From: Chionoecetes opilio
Lineage: Eukaryota; Arthropoda; Malacostraca; Decapoda; Majidae
DNA length: 64,000 bases
Assembly: GCA_016584305.1 (NCBI GenBank)
Contig: JACEEZ010003824.1
Span: 216,001 to 280,000, forward strand
Direction: 5' to 3'
Shown in pieces: positions 21,109 to 64,000 of the stretch. The translations under genes and the position numbers were made by a program. The notes beneath the pieces were generated by a model. That model saw nothing but the letters and a program-made list of their open reading frames with translations, searched no databases and was not told the DNA's origin. Each line of letters opens with the position of its first letter. Position 1 is the stretch's first letter.

Positions 21109-22092
21109 TTTCCAGATGAACACCGAACTTCCTTTGGTGGACAAAACTATTTTTTCTGGTGAGCTTTGATGTGTTTTGAATGAATCTGCTAACCGTTTCT
21201 GTCGCAAATAACTTTTTTATTTTGTTTATTTGTAACAAAAATGGGTTATAATGGACGAGGACTTCGATTTCAGAGACACCGACTATTTTTTCCTGGTCTA
21301 CAATAGGTGCTTTTTCTAATGGAGATAGTTTTATATTGCGCAAATCTATAGTTTAAAAAAAAAAAAAATCATCACCGAATGTTATGGTACCATTTCCATT
21401 AAAAACACTGTATCTCCATCAGAAAAGCACTAAAACTTGGCCTGGAAAATTAGTCAGGGTCTTATAGGTTTCAATGAAACCTATGAGGTTAGGTTAGGTG
21501 TACTTTGTGGTTAAGGTTAGGTTAGGTTTCATTAAAACCTTTAAGGTTAGGTTTGGTTTCATTAAAACCTATAAGGTTAGGTTAGGTTTCATTAAAACCT
21601 ATAAGGCTAAGTTGGTTTCAGTAAAACCTATAATGTTAGGTTAGGTTTCATTAAAACCTATAAGGTTAGGTTAGGTTTAATTAAAAACTATAAGGTTAGG
21701 TTAGGTTTCATTATAACCTATAAGACCCTGACAAATTTTTCCCGGCCAAGTTTTAATGCTTTTTCTGATGGAGATTCAGTGCTTTTAATGGAAACGGTAC
21801 CATAACATTCAATTTTTTTTTTATGGGTTTGTGCAAAATAAAACTATCTCCATTAGAAAAAGCACCTATTGTAGGCCAGGAAAAAAAAGTCGGTGTCTCT
21901 GAAAACGACAGCGAAGTCCTCGTCCATTATTACCCAAAAATGACAAAATAAAGAAATTGAACCTAGCCTTTACCTAAAAAAAAAAAAGGCGACAAAACGG
22001 TTAGCAGATTCATTCAAAACACAAAACACATCAAAACTCACCAGAAAAAAATAGTTTTGTTCACCAAAGGGAATTCGGTGTTCATCTGGAAT
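21109..22092. repeat. nested foldback: family M outer hairpin holding family O
   Basis: Outer ends TTCCAGATGAACACCGAA and TTCGGTGTTCATCTGGAA match 13105-13425. Inside, 21253-21935 is a second palindrome with CTAATGGAGATAGTTTTAT arms and a (GGTTAGGTTTCATTAAAACC)-like tandem centre, matching 3029-3550. Confidence 0.85.
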
Positions 22093-22093
22093 G

Positions 22094-23226
22094 ACTACTT
22101 TTGACCGCGTACTCAATGGGGAGTTTTCAAAGATAAGCCGCCAGATGTCTCTCGCGCATCTCACATCCACTGCCCTTTGAGCGTGAATGATCTATCATTA
22201 ACCGTAAACTCCCTGTACTTTTTCGGGACATATCAGAATTACCCTTCAATACAACAACTGAAACAGTTCTTAATAAAAAATGTAGTTATCATTTTGTTTT
22301 TCAGCACTTGAAGAAAATATTGGCAAAACATAGAATACTTGAAAACTCAATTTCTTAAAATCGTCATTTCATGGAAACACTGCACGTTCAAGCTGAATGA
22401 AGCTTCAGGAAGTATGTACTTGTATGTAAGCTTTCGCCGAGTACCTGTTTTGGATGTGTCTGTCTCTTTTGCGACGAACATTTAACCAAGAAATAGTGTG
22501 GCGTTCAGCATCTCCGAAGAAACCATCCCGATGTCGGGATCTGATATCAGTCACTTCTTCTTATCCACGGCTGGGGGGAAGAGTCTTGTTTTGTTTTTGT
22601 TTTAGGGCTGCGAGGATCCCTTGGGAAAAACTATGAGCCCTGGTGATGTCCTATGATGCTATTACAGGCGTGGTAGTTGACCTGTCTCCTCAGGAAGGCA
22701 CAGGTGAGGCAGATAACGGCGGATGCATGCGTTCCTGCAGCCCGCTCTTTTTCAAGACAACAAGTAAACAAGACCCATGTATTGTCTTCGATAGAGGACT
22801 GTTCGTTGAGGTGCCAATTACTTAAATTACTTCTTGGTTAAATGTTCGTCGTAAGAGAGACATATACACCCAAAACAGGTAAGTTGAAAGCTTACATACA
22901 AGTACATACTTCCTGAAGCTTCATTCAGCTTGAACGTGCAGTGTTTCCATGAAATGACGATTTTAAGAAATTGAGTTTTCAAGTATTCTATGTTTTGCCA
23001 ATATTTTCTTCAAGTGCTGAAAAACAAAATGATAGACTACATTTTTTATTAAGAACTGTTTCAGTTGTTGTATTGAAGGGTAATTCTGATATGTCCCGAA
23101 AAAGTACAGGGAGTTTACGGTAAATGATAGATCACTCACGCTCAAAGGGCAGAGGATATGAGAGCGCGAGAAACAGGCTTGAGCGTGAGCTTATTAGAAA
23201 ACTCCCCATTACTGGTTGAAAGTACT
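22094..23226. repeat. 1.1-kb palindrome with arms of about 340-400 bp
   Basis: 22110-22500 and 22825-23215 are reverse complements (for example CATGGAAACACTGCACGTTC on the left). Ends ATGGGGAGTTTTC and GAAAACTCCCCAT. The loop of about 320 bp has GGCTGCGAGGATCCCTTGGG, shared with 1840-1860. No ORF recognised as a transposase. Confidence 0.85.
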
Positions 23227-23599
23227 AATTTACCGTTTCGTTTACATAGCTATACATAGTAAGTCTATGTGTAATGTAAGTGCATTTGCCCTTGGTTTTG
23301 CCCATTAGATCCTCCATTATAACGGGACTGAGTCTGAAAAATCATTTATGATAATATCATTATAAAGTTCGCACACGGGATTGGGACCTGACCTGAGCTT
23401 ACCACTCTGGGCCGACTTCACTAGTGTAACCAGTTCAAGATCACCGGGCCAGAGTCACCAAGGGCAGACTTGACTTGCAGTATCCTTTTATTGCTTACTG
23501 ATATCCTTTCACCGCCAATTCATTCGCAGTTTGATTGGTTTTCACTGTTTGAACTTTTTCTTTGATCTATTACAGTGTGTGCAGTCAGCAGCCCAGCAG

Positions 23600-23805
23600 C
23601 CCCGTGCTTGGACCACAGCCATGGCCAAGAGCCAGGGGACCCATGCTTGGACCACAGCCACGGCCAAGAGCCAGGGGACCCATGCTTGGACCACAGCCAC
23701 GGCCAAGAGCCAGGTGGACCCATGCTTGGACCACAGCCACGGCCAAGAGCCAGGGGACCCATGCTTGGACCACAGCCACGGCCAAGAGCCAGGGGATCCA
23801 GTGGC
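23600..23805. repeat. 39-bp tandem array, five copies
   Basis: Unit CTTGGACCACAGCCACGGCC plus AAGAGCCAGGGGACCCATG. It is open in all plus frames, but this follows from the repeat. Confidence 0.92.
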
Positions 23806-23861
23806 TGCTGCGGTACAAACGGATCCTCTCGGGACCAACTGCAAGTCATCAGCCAATGCAT

Positions 23862-24035
23862 ATGATGCTCGGTTGCTAGAGCTGTGGGCTCGCATGCAGA
23901 ATCCCTGCATTCCGTCAGCGGTTCAAGTCCACCAGGTTCGTCCTGGCGTGGTGGCGCTTTGTATAGTCAATAACCTTGTCGTTGGTACTTGCAAAGTGTC
24001 TAGATAGGATCAAAGTATCTTATCTTATCTTGTAA
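23862..24035 (+). mobile_element. SINE family C, copy 1
   Basis: Contains B-box-like GCGGTTCAAGTCC, TTTGTATAGTCAATAACCTT, and ends TAGATAGGAT plus (CTTAT)n. Related copies at 37740-37917 and 51408-52017. Confidence 0.75.
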
Positions 24036-24114
24036 CTTCATATTTGGTTATGTTAACTTTCTTACTTTTAACATGACTGCCTAGAGACAACCTGTGTGCA
24101 GTAGCTCACCTAGT

Positions 24115-24448
24115 AGGCCTCCCTCTTTGTTGTTTAAGGCTGGCTTGGCTCCCTCCCTGTTGTTTAAGGCTGGCTTGCCTCCCTCCTTGTTGTTTAAGGC
24201 TGGCTTGGCTCCCTCCCTGTTGTTTAAGGCTGGCTTGGCTCCCTCCTTGTTGTTTAAGGCTGGCTTGCCTCCCTCCTTGTTGTTTAAAGCTGGCTTGCCT
24301 CCCTCCTTGTTGTTTAAAGCTAGCTTGCCTCCCTCCTTGTTGTTTAAAGCTGGCTTGCCTCCCTCCTTGTTGTTTAAGGCTGGCTTGCCTCCCTCCTTGT
24401 TGTTTAAGGCTGGCTTGCCTCCCTCCTTGTTGTTTAAGGCTGGCTTGC
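24115..24448. repeat. 30-bp tandem array, eleven copies
   Basis: Unit CTCCCTCCTTGTTGTTTAAG plus GCTGGCTTGC. Being a multiple of three, it yields a repetitive PPSLLFKAGL reading that is not taken as protein. Confidence 0.93.
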
Positions 24449-26490
24449 ATGGTTGTCACGCCCTCTTCACCATGGTTGTCACGCCCTCTTCACCATGGTT
24501 GTCACGCCCTCTTCACCATGGTTGTCACGCCCTCTTCACCATGGTTGTCACGTCCTCTGCACCATGGTTGTCACGCCCTCTTCACCCTGGTTGTCACAGC
24601 CTCTGCACCCTGGTTGTCACGCCCTCTTCACCCTGGTTGTCACGCCCTCTTCACCATGGTTGTCACAGCCTCTTCACCCTGGTTGTCACACCCTCTGCAC
24701 CCTGGTTGTCACACCCTCTGCACCCTGGTTGTCACGCCCTCTGCACCCTGGTTGTCACACCCTCTGCACCCTGGTTGTCACAGCCTCTTCACCCTGGTTG
24801 TCACAGCCTCTTCACCCTGGTTGTCACGCCCTCTCACCATGGTTGTCACGCCCTCTTCACCATGGTTGTCACGCCCTCTTCACCATGGTTGTCAGGCCCT
24901 CTGCACCCTGGTTGTCACGCCCTCTGCACCCTGGTTGTCACGCCCTCTTCACCATGGTTGTCACGCCCTCTGCACCTGGTTGTCACGCCCTCTGCACCCT
25001 GGTTGTCACACCCTCTGCACCCTGGTTGTCACGCCCTCTCACCCTGGTTGTCACGCCCTCTGCACCATGGTTGTCACGCCTCTGCACCTGGTTGTCACGC
25101 CCTCTGCACCATGGTTGTCACCCCTCTGCACCCTGGTTGTAGCTCTGCACATGGTCACCCCTCTCACCATGGTTGTCACGCCCTCTTCACCATGGTTGTC
25201 ACAGCCTCTGCACCATGGTTGTCACGCCCTCTTCACCTGGTTGTCACGCCCTCTGCACCATGGTTGTCACACCCTCTCACCATGGTTGTCACGCCCTCTG
25301 CACCATGGTTGTCACGCCCTCTGCACCCTGGTTGTCACGCCCTCTGCACCATGGTTGTCACACCCTCTGCACCCTGGTTGTCACGCCCTCTTCACCCTGG
25401 TTGTCACGCCCTCTGCACCATGGTTGTCACGCCCTCTGCACCCTGGTTGTCACGCCCTCTGCACCCTGGTTGTCACACCCTCTGCACCCTGGTTGTCACA
25501 CCCTCTTCACCCTGGTTGTCACGCCCTCTTCACCCTGGTTGTCACGCCCTCTGCACCCGGGTTTGTCACACCCTCTGCACCCTGGTTGTCACCCCTCTGC
25601 ACCCTGGTTGTCACGCCCTCTCACCCTGGTTGTCACGCCCTCTGCACCATGGTTGTCACGCCCTCTGCACCATGGTTGTCACACCCTCTGCACCCTGGTT
25701 GTCACGCCCTCTGCACCCTGGTTGTCACACCCTCTTCACCCTGGTTGTCACACCCTCTTCACCCTGGTTGTCACGCCCTCTTCACCATGGTTGTCACAGC
25801 CTCTGCACCATGGTTGTCACGCCCTCTGCACCCTGGTTGTCACACCCTCTGCACCCTGGTTGTCACACCCTCTTCACCTGGTTGTCACGCCCTCTGCACC
25901 ATGGTTGTCACACCCTCTGCACCCTGGTTGTCACGCCCTCTGCACCCTGGTTGTCACACCCTCTTCACCCTGGTTGTCACGCCCTCTGCACCATGGTTGT
26001 CACACCCTCTGCACCATGGTTGTCACGCCCTCTGCACCATGGTTGTCACAGCCTCTTCACCCTGGTTGTCACACCCTCTTCACCCTGGTTGTCACGCCCT
26101 CTGCACCCTGGTTGTCACGCCCTCTGCACCCTGGTTGTCACGCCCTCTGCACCCTGGTTGTCACGCCCTCTGCACCCTGGTTGTCACGCCCTCTGCACCC
26201 TGGTTGTCACGCCCTCTTCACCCTGGTTGTCACGCCCTCTGCACCATGGTTGTCACGCCCTCTTCACCCTGGTTGTCACACCCTCTTCACCCTGGTTGTC
26301 ACAGCCTCTGCACCCTGGTTGTCACGCCCTCTGCACCCTGGTTGTCACACCCTCTTCACCCTGGTTGTTACTCTTCACCCTGGTTGTCACACCTCTACAC
26401 CCTGGTTGTCACAGCCTCTGCACCATGGTTGTCAAACCCTCTGCACCCTGGTTGTCACAGCCTCTTCACCTTGGTTGTCACACCAATATC
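24446..26490. repeat. 23-bp minisatellite, about 88 copies, next to a splice acceptor
   Basis: Unit CCTGGTTGTCACGCCCTCTG plus CAC, with C/A and TTC/TGC variants. It ends about 25 bp before the acceptor of the DDE exon. Period 23 lets all three plus frames stay open for more than 600 codons, creating large false ORFs. The last units decay into the pyrimidine tract. Confidence 0.95.
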
Positions 26491-26513
26491 CACCATTCAC
26501 ATTTTTGTTCCAG

Positions 26514-27500
26514 ATGGAAACCAGTGCAAGGAACATATCTAGGCGCCAGCTTTTCATCCAGTCGGTTCTTCAAAGTGACGAGTCTCTTGATAGGTACACA
26601 GGTTTTCCAGTAAAGGAGTTTTTTTACGAAGTATTTGATATGGTTGGAAATCATGTCAGTAACATGGATTATTGGGAGACCATCCCGAAGCCTCCATCAG
26701 GTGAAGGCGCGTCAAGTTCAAAGCATAAGGAGGAGAAACTGTCAAACATCCAGGCCTTCCTTCTGACCCTGGTGTACCTCCGCCAAGGGTTCGACTTGGT
26801 CATGCTGGCTGATTTATTTGAAATTTCAAGTAGCTGTGCAGGTATTGTTGTGAAGGAATGGATAGATATATTAGCCACACTATTTAAGGAGGTTTTTCTG
26901 ATATACCCAAGTGCAGCACAGGTTCAGTCTTGCTTACCTCTAGGCTACCCACTTCAGTATTCTGACACCAGAGTTATATTGAACCGCACTGAGTTCTTCA
27001 CTACAACGCCAGGTAATGCGGCATCTCAGGCAGCCACAGTGACAGGCTCTGAACATCAGCCTACTGCCAAGGCACTGATTGGAGTGACTCCCTTTGGTTT
27101 GATCAGTTTTGTTTCCAAAGTGTATGGTGGGAATACTTCTGACAGGCACATATTTAAGTCTGAATTCCTGTCTAGAGTTGAGGCCGGTGATGGCATAGTG
27201 GTGGGCCAGGGTTTTGATGTGGCAGACCTTGTACTCCCTGTTGGGGCAAGACTGCACATGCCACCCGCCACAAGAAGCAAGTCAGGAGGTAAGGCTAGAA
27301 CCTTAAATCGAAGGGAAATTCTGAAAACCAGGGATCTTGCAAGGCTTCAGATCATCAATGAGCTTACAGTGACACGAATGAAAAAGGAATTTAAACTAAT
27401 TGGCAATAAATTTGATAGCAAACTGTTGCCTCAGCTTGAAGAGATTTTGATTATTGTAGCAGTTTTGAGCAATTTTCAACCACCTCTTGTTGAAGGTTAG
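26514..27500 (+). CDS. PIF/Harbinger-like DDE_Tnp_4 transposase-derived exon, catalytic residues lost
   Basis: Starts after the acceptor TTGTTCCAG at 26513 and runs 328 codons to TAG at 27498. Residues 80-130 (LSNIQAFLLTLVYLRQGFDL ...) match the HTH_Tnp_4 helix-turn-helix. Residues about 160-325 match DDE_Tnp_4, with RVILNRTEFF, KALIGVTPFGLISFVSKVYG, GNTSDRHIF, GFDVADLV and a final LSNFQPPLVEG. In active relatives the first motif is I-I-D-C-T-E and the second A-D-R-G-F. Here they read ILNRTE and VGQGF, so both aspartates are replaced; the third acidic position is ambiguous. The frame is intact over its whole length. This suggests a domesticated DNA-binding protein, probably the 3' part of the THAP gene at 20434, although recent decay cannot be excluded. 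Confidence 0.8.
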   Translation: METSARNISRRQLFIQSVLQSDESLDRYTGFPVKEFFYEVFDMVGNHVSNMDYWETIPKPPSGEGASSSKHKEEKLSNIQAFLLTLVYLRQGFDLVMLADLFEISSSCAGIVVKEWIDILATLFKEVFLIYPSAAQVQSCLPLGYPLQYSDTRVILNRTEFFTTTPGNAASQAATVTGSEHQPTAKALIGVTPFGLISFVSKVYGGNTSDRHIFKSEFLSRVEAGDGIVVGQGFDVADLVLPVGARLHMPPATRSKSGGKARTLNRREILKTRDLARLQIINELTVTRMKKEFKLIGNKFDSKLLPQLEEILIIVAVLSNFQPPLVEG

Positions 27501-27669
27501 GGAAACAGAGAAACTAACTCAGTGACCGGCATTTGAAGATGTGTGTTTGTTGTGATAGGACAGATGGCATCGTTCACTTGGGTTTGAACTGTTTGTGTGT
27601 TTGAAAAGAAGAACGGGAGTACTTTTGTATTGGACTACATTTATATATTGATTATATTTATACCTGTAC

Positions 27670-27675
27670 AATAAA
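27670..27675 (+). terminator. polyadenylation signal AATAAA
   Basis: 170 bp after the DDE stop, in AT-rich sequence. Plausible 3' end of the THAP-DDE gene. Confidence 0.6.
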
Positions 27676-27779
27676 TAGTTTCATACAATTTACCTAATAT
27701 ATCTATCTAACCTGTAATATATTTATCCCGTGACATATCGGGTGTTGACATTATTCAAGTAAACCCTCGCTTTTATGGA

Positions 27780-28430
27780 CCTCTATATAACATTTTTTTT
27801 TTTTTTTTTTTTTTTTTGCCAGTCCGATATATGCTTGGTTCGGTGGTGGGCCGGCCGAACATGTACATGCAGGTCGTACGGTGGCAGTGAAGACAAAGCC
27901 GACCGGGCTGTGTGCGCTGCGTGACAATCAGTCTGGCTTTCATCGCACCACGCATAAATAATCGATTATATCTGCAAGCCTCGTTTATTTCTTCCCATAT
28001 AGGACCTGAATCCTCTTTACATAAAGTTTGGAGGCCTATACACTACACCCAAAACCATTTTCTCCTTTCCCTCTGTAACCTGTACCCATATAGACTATGC
28101 TGTCATCTGTTTTTATAACATTATTAACACAACACTGCAATGTATCTCTTGCATAAAGCGCAACTCCTCCACCTCGCCTGCCCAACCTGTCCTTGTGGAA
28201 TAACTTATACCCCGCTATCTCAACCTCCGGATTAAATGCCTAGCCTGACATATCCAACCATGTTTCTGTTAATGCTATTATCAAAATCTTTTACACTAGT
28301 TATTCCTCAGTAAATCTATCCTGTGCTCCTACAGTTTGTTTAATACACCTTTTAGGTATTCCTCTTTATCTTGTCAATTTTCCCTTTATCTTTAACTAAC
28401 CCTTTCCTCTCTTTGTACGAATTACTTTAG
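27780..28430 (-). mobile_element. LINE endonuclease fragment
   Basis: The minus strand reads ALTETWLDMS followed by a GYKLFHKDRLGRRGGGVALY segment, the conserved end of a LINE endonuclease N-terminal half. It has internal stops and no reverse transcriptase. Lies between the two convergent genes; 27790-27818 is poly(T). Confidence 0.65.
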
Positions 28431-29270
28431 TTCCCTGCCTTCTGAAACTCCTCCTTTGTGTCACAAGTTTCCTTTACCCCGACCCCAGTGTCTAATCCCC
28501 AGTTCTCTTATCTTAAAAAAGCCTGCAATGCATCTACCTCCCTTTCAAAGGATTCAGACAAGATCTGAACTCCTTTCCTCGAAAGGTGCACCCGTCCCTG
28601 TGGTAGAGGTGGTTATGCCTGAAAAAGAGGTCCCAGTTATTGACAAAGGCCCAACCATTGGCTTTGCGATGAAATGCCAGCCGGCATTAACCCCTACGCG
28701 GGGGTGGACATACTGGTACGTCGTCACGAATCCGGCCCAATTTTGGACTCTACAGAAAACTTTCGTTGTCTAGATATAAATTACTCTAAATGGGAGTAGA
28801 GTCCACCGCATATGTGGTGTCTATATGGAAATAAGTGGTAGGCCTCGTCCCGACATTTGCTTCAGAGCGCATGCTTCGGCCAACAACAAAGTCTGTCTGC
28901 GTGAGGAGAAGTTATTGTCGTTTGGTCCTAGCAAAGGTAAAGAATGAAGCACCACCTACACACACAACACAAGTGTTGTACCTGGCCAAGCCTTGGGGAG
29001 GCAGCGCCCCTGGGGTTAATGACCCCGAAACCATCATATAATAACAGGTTTGCGGCACTGCAACTTAACTTGGTTGCGATGTTCCTGGACAAACCAAGAC
29101 TGTTCCTGGACAAAAAGAGACTTATCTGTTCCTGGACAAACCAAGACTCTTACTATGTCTTCCTTCCATTTTGAGACCTTAGAGGCTGCTGGGGACAAGG
29201 GTGAAGGCTTGGGATCCCTTGCCATGACGTGTTCTCTTCCCATGAAAATAAAAAAGCGTAATCAAGTAAT
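28431..29270. other. unassigned intergenic sequence
   Basis: No supported gene. GTTCCTGGACAAA recurs three times at about 29083-29140. Confidence 0.3.
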
Positions 29271-29276
29271 CTGCTT

Positions 29277-29282
29277 TTTATT
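29277..29282 (-). terminator. polyadenylation signal (minus) for the receptor gene
   Basis: TTTATT on the plus strand is AATAAA on the minus strand, about 260 bp past the proposed receptor stop. Tentative. Confidence 0.4.
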
Positions 29283-29537
29283 AAGAGCAATCCACTTGCT
29301 CAGGAGAAGGCAATTTGTATGAAAAATTGTATATAATCAATGATTAAATCAAGGCAATACAAGTGTACATGTAGAAAAAAGAGGCCCCATCAGTCTCCAG
29401 TGGCTGGTACACCCCTGGAGGCAGAACAGAGGCCCTTAGAGGCATAGGTGGGTTAAGGCCCTGGGCGGTGAGGTGCAGCAAGGTGGCGCGGCATGAGGAC
29501 CGCCGCCGCCGCTGCTGCTGGTGAGGTGTTCCCTGTC

Positions 29538-61877
<32,340 letters not shown>

Positions 61878-61908
61878 CTGCAGGCAAAGGTCAGATAGGT
61901 CAGCATGA

Positions 61909-63880
61909 TTGGCAATGGAAAATGTGGCAAGAAAATGTGGATTGAAGGAGCTGAGTGCAGTGCTGAGAGTAAGGCGATGGAGGTGGTTTGGGCACGTGAA
62001 GAGGAGAGAAGGTGGTGAGGCATTGGGGAGAGCTGTTAGAGTGGAAGTACCAGGTGAGAGTAAGGCGATGGAGGTGGTTTGGGCACGTGAAGAGGAGAGA
62101 AGGTGGTGAGGCATTGGGGAGAGCTGTTAGAGTGGAAGTGCCAGGTGAGAGTAAGGCGATGGAGGTGGTTTGGGCACGTGAAGAGGAGAGAAGGTGGTGA
62201 GGCATTGGGGAGAGCTGTTAGAGTGGAAGTGCCAGGTGAGAGTAAGGCGATTGAGGTGGTTTGGACACGTGAAGAGGAGAGAAGGTGGTGAGGCATTGGG
62301 GAGAGCTGTTAAGAGTTGAAGTGCCAGGTGAGAGTAAGGCGATGGAGGTGGTTTGGGCACGTGAAGAGGAGAGAAGGTGGTGAGGCATTGGGGAGAGCTG
62401 TTGGAGTGGAAGTGCCAGGTGAGAGTAAGGCGATGGAGGTGGTTTGGGCACGTGAAGAGGAGAGGTGGTGGTGAGGCATTGGGGAGAGCTGTTAGAGTGG
62501 AAGTGCCAGGTGAGAGTAAGGCAATGGAGGTGGTTTGGGCACGTGAAGAGGAGAGGTGGTGGTGAGGCATTGGGGAGAGCTGTTAGAGTGGAAGTGCCAG
62601 GTGAGAGTAAGGCGATTGAGGTGGTTTGGACACGTGAAGAGGAGAGAAGGTGGTGAGGCATTGGGGAGAGCTGTTAGAGTGGAAGTGCCAGGTGAGAGTA
62701 AGGCGATGGAGTGGTTTGGGCACGTGAAGAGGAGAGAAGGTGGTGAGGCATTGGGGAGAGCTGTTAGAGTGGAAGTGCCAGGTGAGAGTAAGGCGATGGA
62801 GGTGGTTTGGGCACGTGAAGAGGAGAGGTGGTGGTGAGGCATTGGGGAGAGCTGTTGGAGTGGAAGTGCCAGGTGAGAGTAAGGCGATGGAGGTGGTTTG
62901 GGCACGTGAAGAGGAGAGACGGTGGTGAGGCATTGGGGAGAGCTGTTGGAGTGGAAGTGCCAGGTGAGAGTAAGGCGATGGAGGTGGTTTGGGCACGTGA
63001 AGAGGAGAGACGGTGGTGAGGCATTGGGGAGAGCTGTTAGAGTGGAAGTGCCAGGTGAGAGTAAGGCGATGGAGGTGGTTTGGGCACGTGAAGAGGAGAG
63101 ACGGTGGTGAGGCATTGGGGAGAGCTGTTAGAGTGGAAGTGCCAGGTGAGAGTAAGGCGATGGAGGTGGTTTGGGCACGTGAAGAGGAGAGAAGGTGGTG
63201 AGGCATTGGGGAGAGCTGTTAGAGTGGAAGTGCCAGGTGAGAGTAAGGCGATGGAGGTGGTTTGGGCACGTGAAGAGGAGAGACGGTGGTGAGGCATTGG
63301 GGAGAGCTGTTAGAGTGGAAGTGCCAGGTGAGAGTAAGGCGATGGAGGTGGTTTGGGCACGTGAAGAGGAGAGACGGTGGTGAGGCATTGGGGAGAGCTG
63401 TTAGAGTGGAAGTGCCAGGTGAGAGTAAGGCGATGGAGGTGGTTTGGGCACGTGAAGAGGAGAGAAGGTGGTGAGGCATTGGGGAGAGCTGTTAGAGTGG
63501 AAGTGCCAGGTGAGAGTAAGGCGATGGAGGTGGTTTGGGCACGTGAAGAGGAGAGACGGTGGTGAGGCATTGGGGAGAGCTGTTAGAGTGGAAGTGCCAG
63601 GTGAGAGTAAGGCGATGGAGGTGGTTTGGGCACGTGAAGAGGAGAGAAGGTGGTGAGGCATTGGGGAGAGCTGTTAGAGTGGAAGTACCAGGTCGCCATC
63701 CACCGGGCAGGCCAAGGAAGACATGGAGGCAGTGTGTTGAAGAGGATCTGGCAGCATTGGCCATTGAAGAAGTTGAGGCAATGGATAGAGATAGTTGGAA
63801 GCGTATCATCGGCCGTCTAACTTCATAAAATATTATGGGAAAAACTGACGTTAAACAGAAAGAAGAAGAAGAGGATTGGC
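61909..63880 (+). mobile_element. LINE 3' end with 91-bp tandem units, about 19 copies
   Basis: Same structure and same breakpoints as 44460-45110, but about 19 units, two of them with small indels (about 62311 and 62710). The last unit runs on to the LINE stop and TTAAACAGAAAGAAGAAG. Lies in the intron just upstream of R1, about 45 bp from its acceptor. Confidence 0.95.
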
Positions 63881-64000
63881 AATGGCAAGGAGTCACGGCT
63901 ACTTGGCATGTATCTCGGCATTTTTTTCTTCAACGAACACACAATACAAGTCAGTGTTGACTAATGACCGAGTCAGGTTTTGACCATACAGTTGTAAACA

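Noticed and set aside
23575..24007. exon linking THAP and DDE parts
   Set aside because: The open frame is a 39-bp array followed by a SINE; no reliable splice pair joins both sides in phase.
24446..26490. CRISPR array
   Set aside because: Contiguous repeats without spacers in eukaryotic DNA.
24094..26613. 839-residue open frame, and two more of about 700-775 residues in other frames
   Set aside because: All are products of 30-bp and 23-bp tandem repeats without stops; only the part from 26514 has non-repeat coding content.
29344..29537. Gln/Arg-rich frame after the receptor's last exon
   Set aside because: It would need another phase than that set by exon R21; in the required phase TAA comes at 29540.

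Overview
The window is nuclear DNA from an animal, most likely a decapod crustacean or a close arthropod relative. The evidence is GT-AG introns, short exons in long repeat-filled introns, an insulin-receptor-like tyrosine kinase, tRNA-derived SINEs, several LINE families, many palindromic MITEs, short TTAGG-like runs and an extreme load of minisatellites. No prokaryotic, organellar or CRISPR features are present. The species cannot be fixed from the sequence.

Four protein-coding loci can be supported. (1) 5.9-6.6 kb, plus strand: an apparently single-exon C2H2 zinc-finger protein with seven fingers. (2) 10.2-18.8 kb, minus strand: an eight-exon gene whose splice phases all agree. It encodes about 539 residues with RING, B-box, coiled coil, a linker and a C-terminal cyclophilin-like domain, an architecture resembling the primate TRIM-cyclophilin fusions. 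(3) 20.4-27.5 kb, plus strand: a THAP zinc-finger exon and, 5.6 kb downstream, a long intact exon for an HTH plus DDE_Tnp_4 (PIF/Harbinger-type) transposase-like protein that has lost catalytic aspartates. The THAP exon also lies in near-identical inverted copy at 0.9-2.4 kb. (4) 29.5-61.9 kb and beyond the right edge, minus strand: 22 recognisable exons of an insulin-receptor-like receptor tyrosine kinase. They cover part of the furin-like region, the second L domain, the FnIII domains, a CCxC insert region, an RRKR cleavage site, a transmembrane segment, an NPIY motif and a complete kinase domain. The 5' exons lie outside the window and one FnIII exon was not found.

The rest is repeats: 5'-truncated LINE fragments, three tRNA-derived SINE families, a TTAA-flanked (piggyBac-like) MITE in about a dozen copies, TA-flanked pogo-like MITEs, nested foldback elements and a 1.1-kb palindrome.

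The most unusual feature is that many minisatellites sit exactly on, or a few bases from, splice junctions. In the TRIM-like gene and in several receptor introns the repeated unit contains the last bases of the exon plus the GT donor, so the intron carries several decoy exon ends. In other introns the array abuts the acceptor. A second striking pattern is minisatellites grown independently, with different periods, from the same 3' segment of one LINE family.
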